A stretch of 11,008 bases of DNA. Source: Parachlorella kessleri. Taxonomy: Eukaryota > Chlorophyta > Trebouxiophyceae > Chlorellales > Chlorellaceae. Of this stretch, positions 9,447 to 11,008 are shown one piece after another (positions within the stretch are counted from its first letter, which is position 1; every line of letters starts with the position of its first letter). The stretch spans positions 1 to 11,008 of the forward strand of contig BBXU01001061.1 of assembly GCA_001598975.1 (NCBI GenBank), given 5' to 3'. The notes under the pieces were generated by a model, which was not told where the DNA came from, made no database searches, and worked only from the letters and a program-made list of their open reading frames with translations. A program made the translations under genes and the position numbers.

Positions 9447-10753
9447 ATGTCGTGGCGCCTGGGTCTTGATGTCATACGTTCAAAGGTTCAAGAAGGAGTA
9501 AAAGACTTTTCCCAGAGCGCTTTGCTGGAAGCGAGACAGACCTTGCAGGAGGTGACCGACACACATCTAGGCATGTTTGCGGACTGTGTGGCAGCAAACA
9601 CTATCCTCGAGCGATGCATACACGTTTATTGACCTGTACATGGTGAAGAGATGGACAGGTTCTCGTCCATACCTTTGGTGTAGTCCATACCACTGCAGGG
9701 CAGCAGCTTGGTGAGAGGCACAGCAGCCAAGCTTGCAGAGAGGAGCAAGTCCACCAAGTTCACAGAGGTAAGCTTCTGCGGCTCTGCTACACCTCCTTTT
9801 CCTGGACATGTCCTGCTGGCTTCTCTTATACACCACCTCTTTACTGTGCAGGCTCCACCGGTTCCTTTGGATGCTTGGGACTTGGGAGGCTTCTCACTGG
9901 AGGTTGCTCCAATAGCTGCTGCAGATGAGAGGTAGATGATTGGCAGGCTGCGTGCACTGTTGATAAGACATCCTTACACCGCACGAATGTATTGACTGGG
10001 ATCACGCAATCTTGTCAGTGCCAACAATGCCTTGGCCACTGTTGCATAAGTTGTGAGAGCCTGGGGTTCCACCGTAAGTAGCACACCTGCCACCCTTGCA
10101 GCCAGCATGAGGACAGAAGCGACGGCGCCTCGGCCTTCCCTGCCGGCAGCACGGCTACCACGAGCGGCTCCAGCAGGCAAAGCAGCCGCTCCCAGTCGCT
10201 GCAAGACACCAGGATAGTGGCAGAGCTGCAGGAGCAGCTGCAGGGCATCGCCGCGTCAGCGGCCAGGGAGCAGCAGGAGGAAGAAGAAGAGCAGCAGCAA
10301 GAGCAGGAAGGGAACGATGGCAGTCGTAGTTGGAGGGCGGGAAGCTGTGCCAGCAGCGGCACAGGCAGCGACGTGGCGGCCTCCCCTGGTGCACTGCTGG
10401 CGGCGCAAACACTGTGGGACAGTGGCTGGGAAGGGGATGAGCAGGGTTGTGCCGGCCAGATGATGGTGCACCCCTCCACTTCCAGCATCGTTTCTTCATT
10501 GGCCAAGGACGCATCCGGAGCCGAAGCTACCTCTTCAGCAGCAGCTAGCCCCGCCCCAGGGCCCCTCTCGCCCGCCCCCAAGGCTGCCAGCGCGCCACGT
10601 GAGGGGCTTCAGTCTGATGGGAGCATACAGAGCCTCTCTCAGCAGGGCGATATGGCAGCCGCCGCAGCGGTGGCCATTGCGGAAGCAGAGGCTGCGGCCG
10701 CCCTTGCTGAGTCAGCGGACCTACAGCGGAAGCTGCGGCACTGGAAGTCACAG
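9447..10753 (+). CDS. Unrecognised coiled-coil, low-complexity protein (possibly golgin-like), 3' partial
   Basis: Proposed exons: 9447-9551, 9699-9767, 9852-9931, 10102-10753, giving 302 residues in one frame. The ATG is preceded in frame by TAG (9441-9443). It starts MSWRLGLDVIRSKVQEGVK, an amphipathic helix. Exon 3 encodes PLDAWDLGGFSLEV, an acidic aromatic patch. Exon 4 has a Ser-rich stretch, then AELQEQLQ running into an EQQEEEEEQQQEQE tract (helix or coiled coil, about residues 122-155), then a Ser/Pro/Ala-rich linker, then a second Ala/Glu-rich helix ending LQRKLRHWKSQ. This plan recalls golgin/TMF-type Golgi tethers, which also begin with a short MSW helix, but I cannot confirm homology. 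Exon 1's donor GTGACC is weak. Exon 4 either splices at a GC donor after 10753 or reads on to a TAG at 10880-10882. Confidence 0.55.
10268..10309 (+). repeat. Glu/Gln-rich codon tract
   Basis: A run of GAG, GAA, CAG and CAA codons encodes 14 consecutive Glu or Gln residues within the first predicted helix of the coiled-coil protein. Confidence 0.8.
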
Positions 10754-11008
10754 GCAAGGAGCCAGTTGCTGCCATTGCGGCTTGGCGTGCATGGGTCTGA
10801 GGAGCGGGTGGGCGCTGCGCATGGGGAGTTGAGCATCGTATTGGGAAGACTGGGCGCCAGGATGTCACAAAGTAGGGTGTAGAAGTGCCTGCATGGCCAT
10901 CAAGTGAGGCTTAGCTAGCTGGCCTAGCTGGACTTCTTGCTCTTGGCGCAGTGGTCCCACAGGAGTCACAAGCGGTATGCGCGACCACCTGCAGCCTGCG
11001 CAAGTTGT
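10754..11008 (+). other. Possible intron then next exon of the coiled-coil gene, unresolved
   Basis: If exon 4 ends at CAG with a GCAAGG donor, this stretch begins with intron. Candidate acceptors near the window end are GCGCAG at about 10947-10952 and CCACAG at about 10957-10962. The second keeps phase 0 and reads ESQAVCATTCSLRKL to the window edge. Alternatively the frame stays open to TAG at 10880-10882 and the rest is 3' UTR. The sequence alone does not decide. Confidence 0.3.

Noticed and set aside
10015..10581. A 188-codon minus-strand frame rich in Ser, Cys and Leu.
   Set aside because: It is the antisense shadow of exon 4 of the coiled-coil gene; Glu/Gln codons on one strand read as Leu/Ser/Cys on the other.
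1..11008. Search for transposon ends, reverse transcriptase or transposase, defence systems or a gene cluster of a new type.
   Set aside because: None was found; the window is explained by four ordinary, independently transcribed nuclear genes.

Overview
This window is nuclear DNA from an intron-dense eukaryote, most probably a green alga of the Chlorella/Coccomyxa type (Trebouxiophyceae). I infer this from GC-rich exons, short introns (about 110-340 nt), homopolymeric Ala and Gln tracts, a UGUAA-type polyadenylation candidate, and a plant-type Spinster transporter. The species is not identified. Coding is broken into many small exons, so long uninterrupted reading frames here are mostly intron read-through and are misleading. 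I built the gene models by hand from splice sites, reading phase and family motifs.

Layout: (1) 31-1939, plus strand: the last six exons of a LicD/fukutin-type phosphotransferase gene whose 5' part lies outside the window. (2) 1940-3050: an untranslated region between two convergent genes, with one polyadenylation candidate for each side. (3) 3051-5786, minus strand: a complete eight-exon GHMP-superfamily small-molecule (probably sugar) kinase of 438 residues, carrying all three GHMP motifs and an alanine-rich C-terminal tail. (4) 5787-6004: a 218-nt divergent promoter shared by the kinase and the next gene. (5) 6005-9049, plus strand: a complete seven-exon, 590-residue major-facilitator transporter of the Spinster (SPNS) type. 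(6) 9050-9446: untranslated spacer. (7) 9447 to the window end, plus strand: the start of a gene for an unrecognised coiled-coil, low-complexity protein, possibly golgin-like.

The genes are single eukaryotic units, not an operon. A LicD-type transferase, a sugar kinase and a lipid-type transporter could all touch glycan or lipid metabolism, but adjacency alone is weak evidence for a shared pathway. I found no mobile element, RNA gene, CRISPR array or new defence system. The most unusual observation is that three of the six introns in the transporter gene need GC rather than GT at the 5' splice site to keep the conserved protein frame, and the coiled-coil gene shows a possible fourth.
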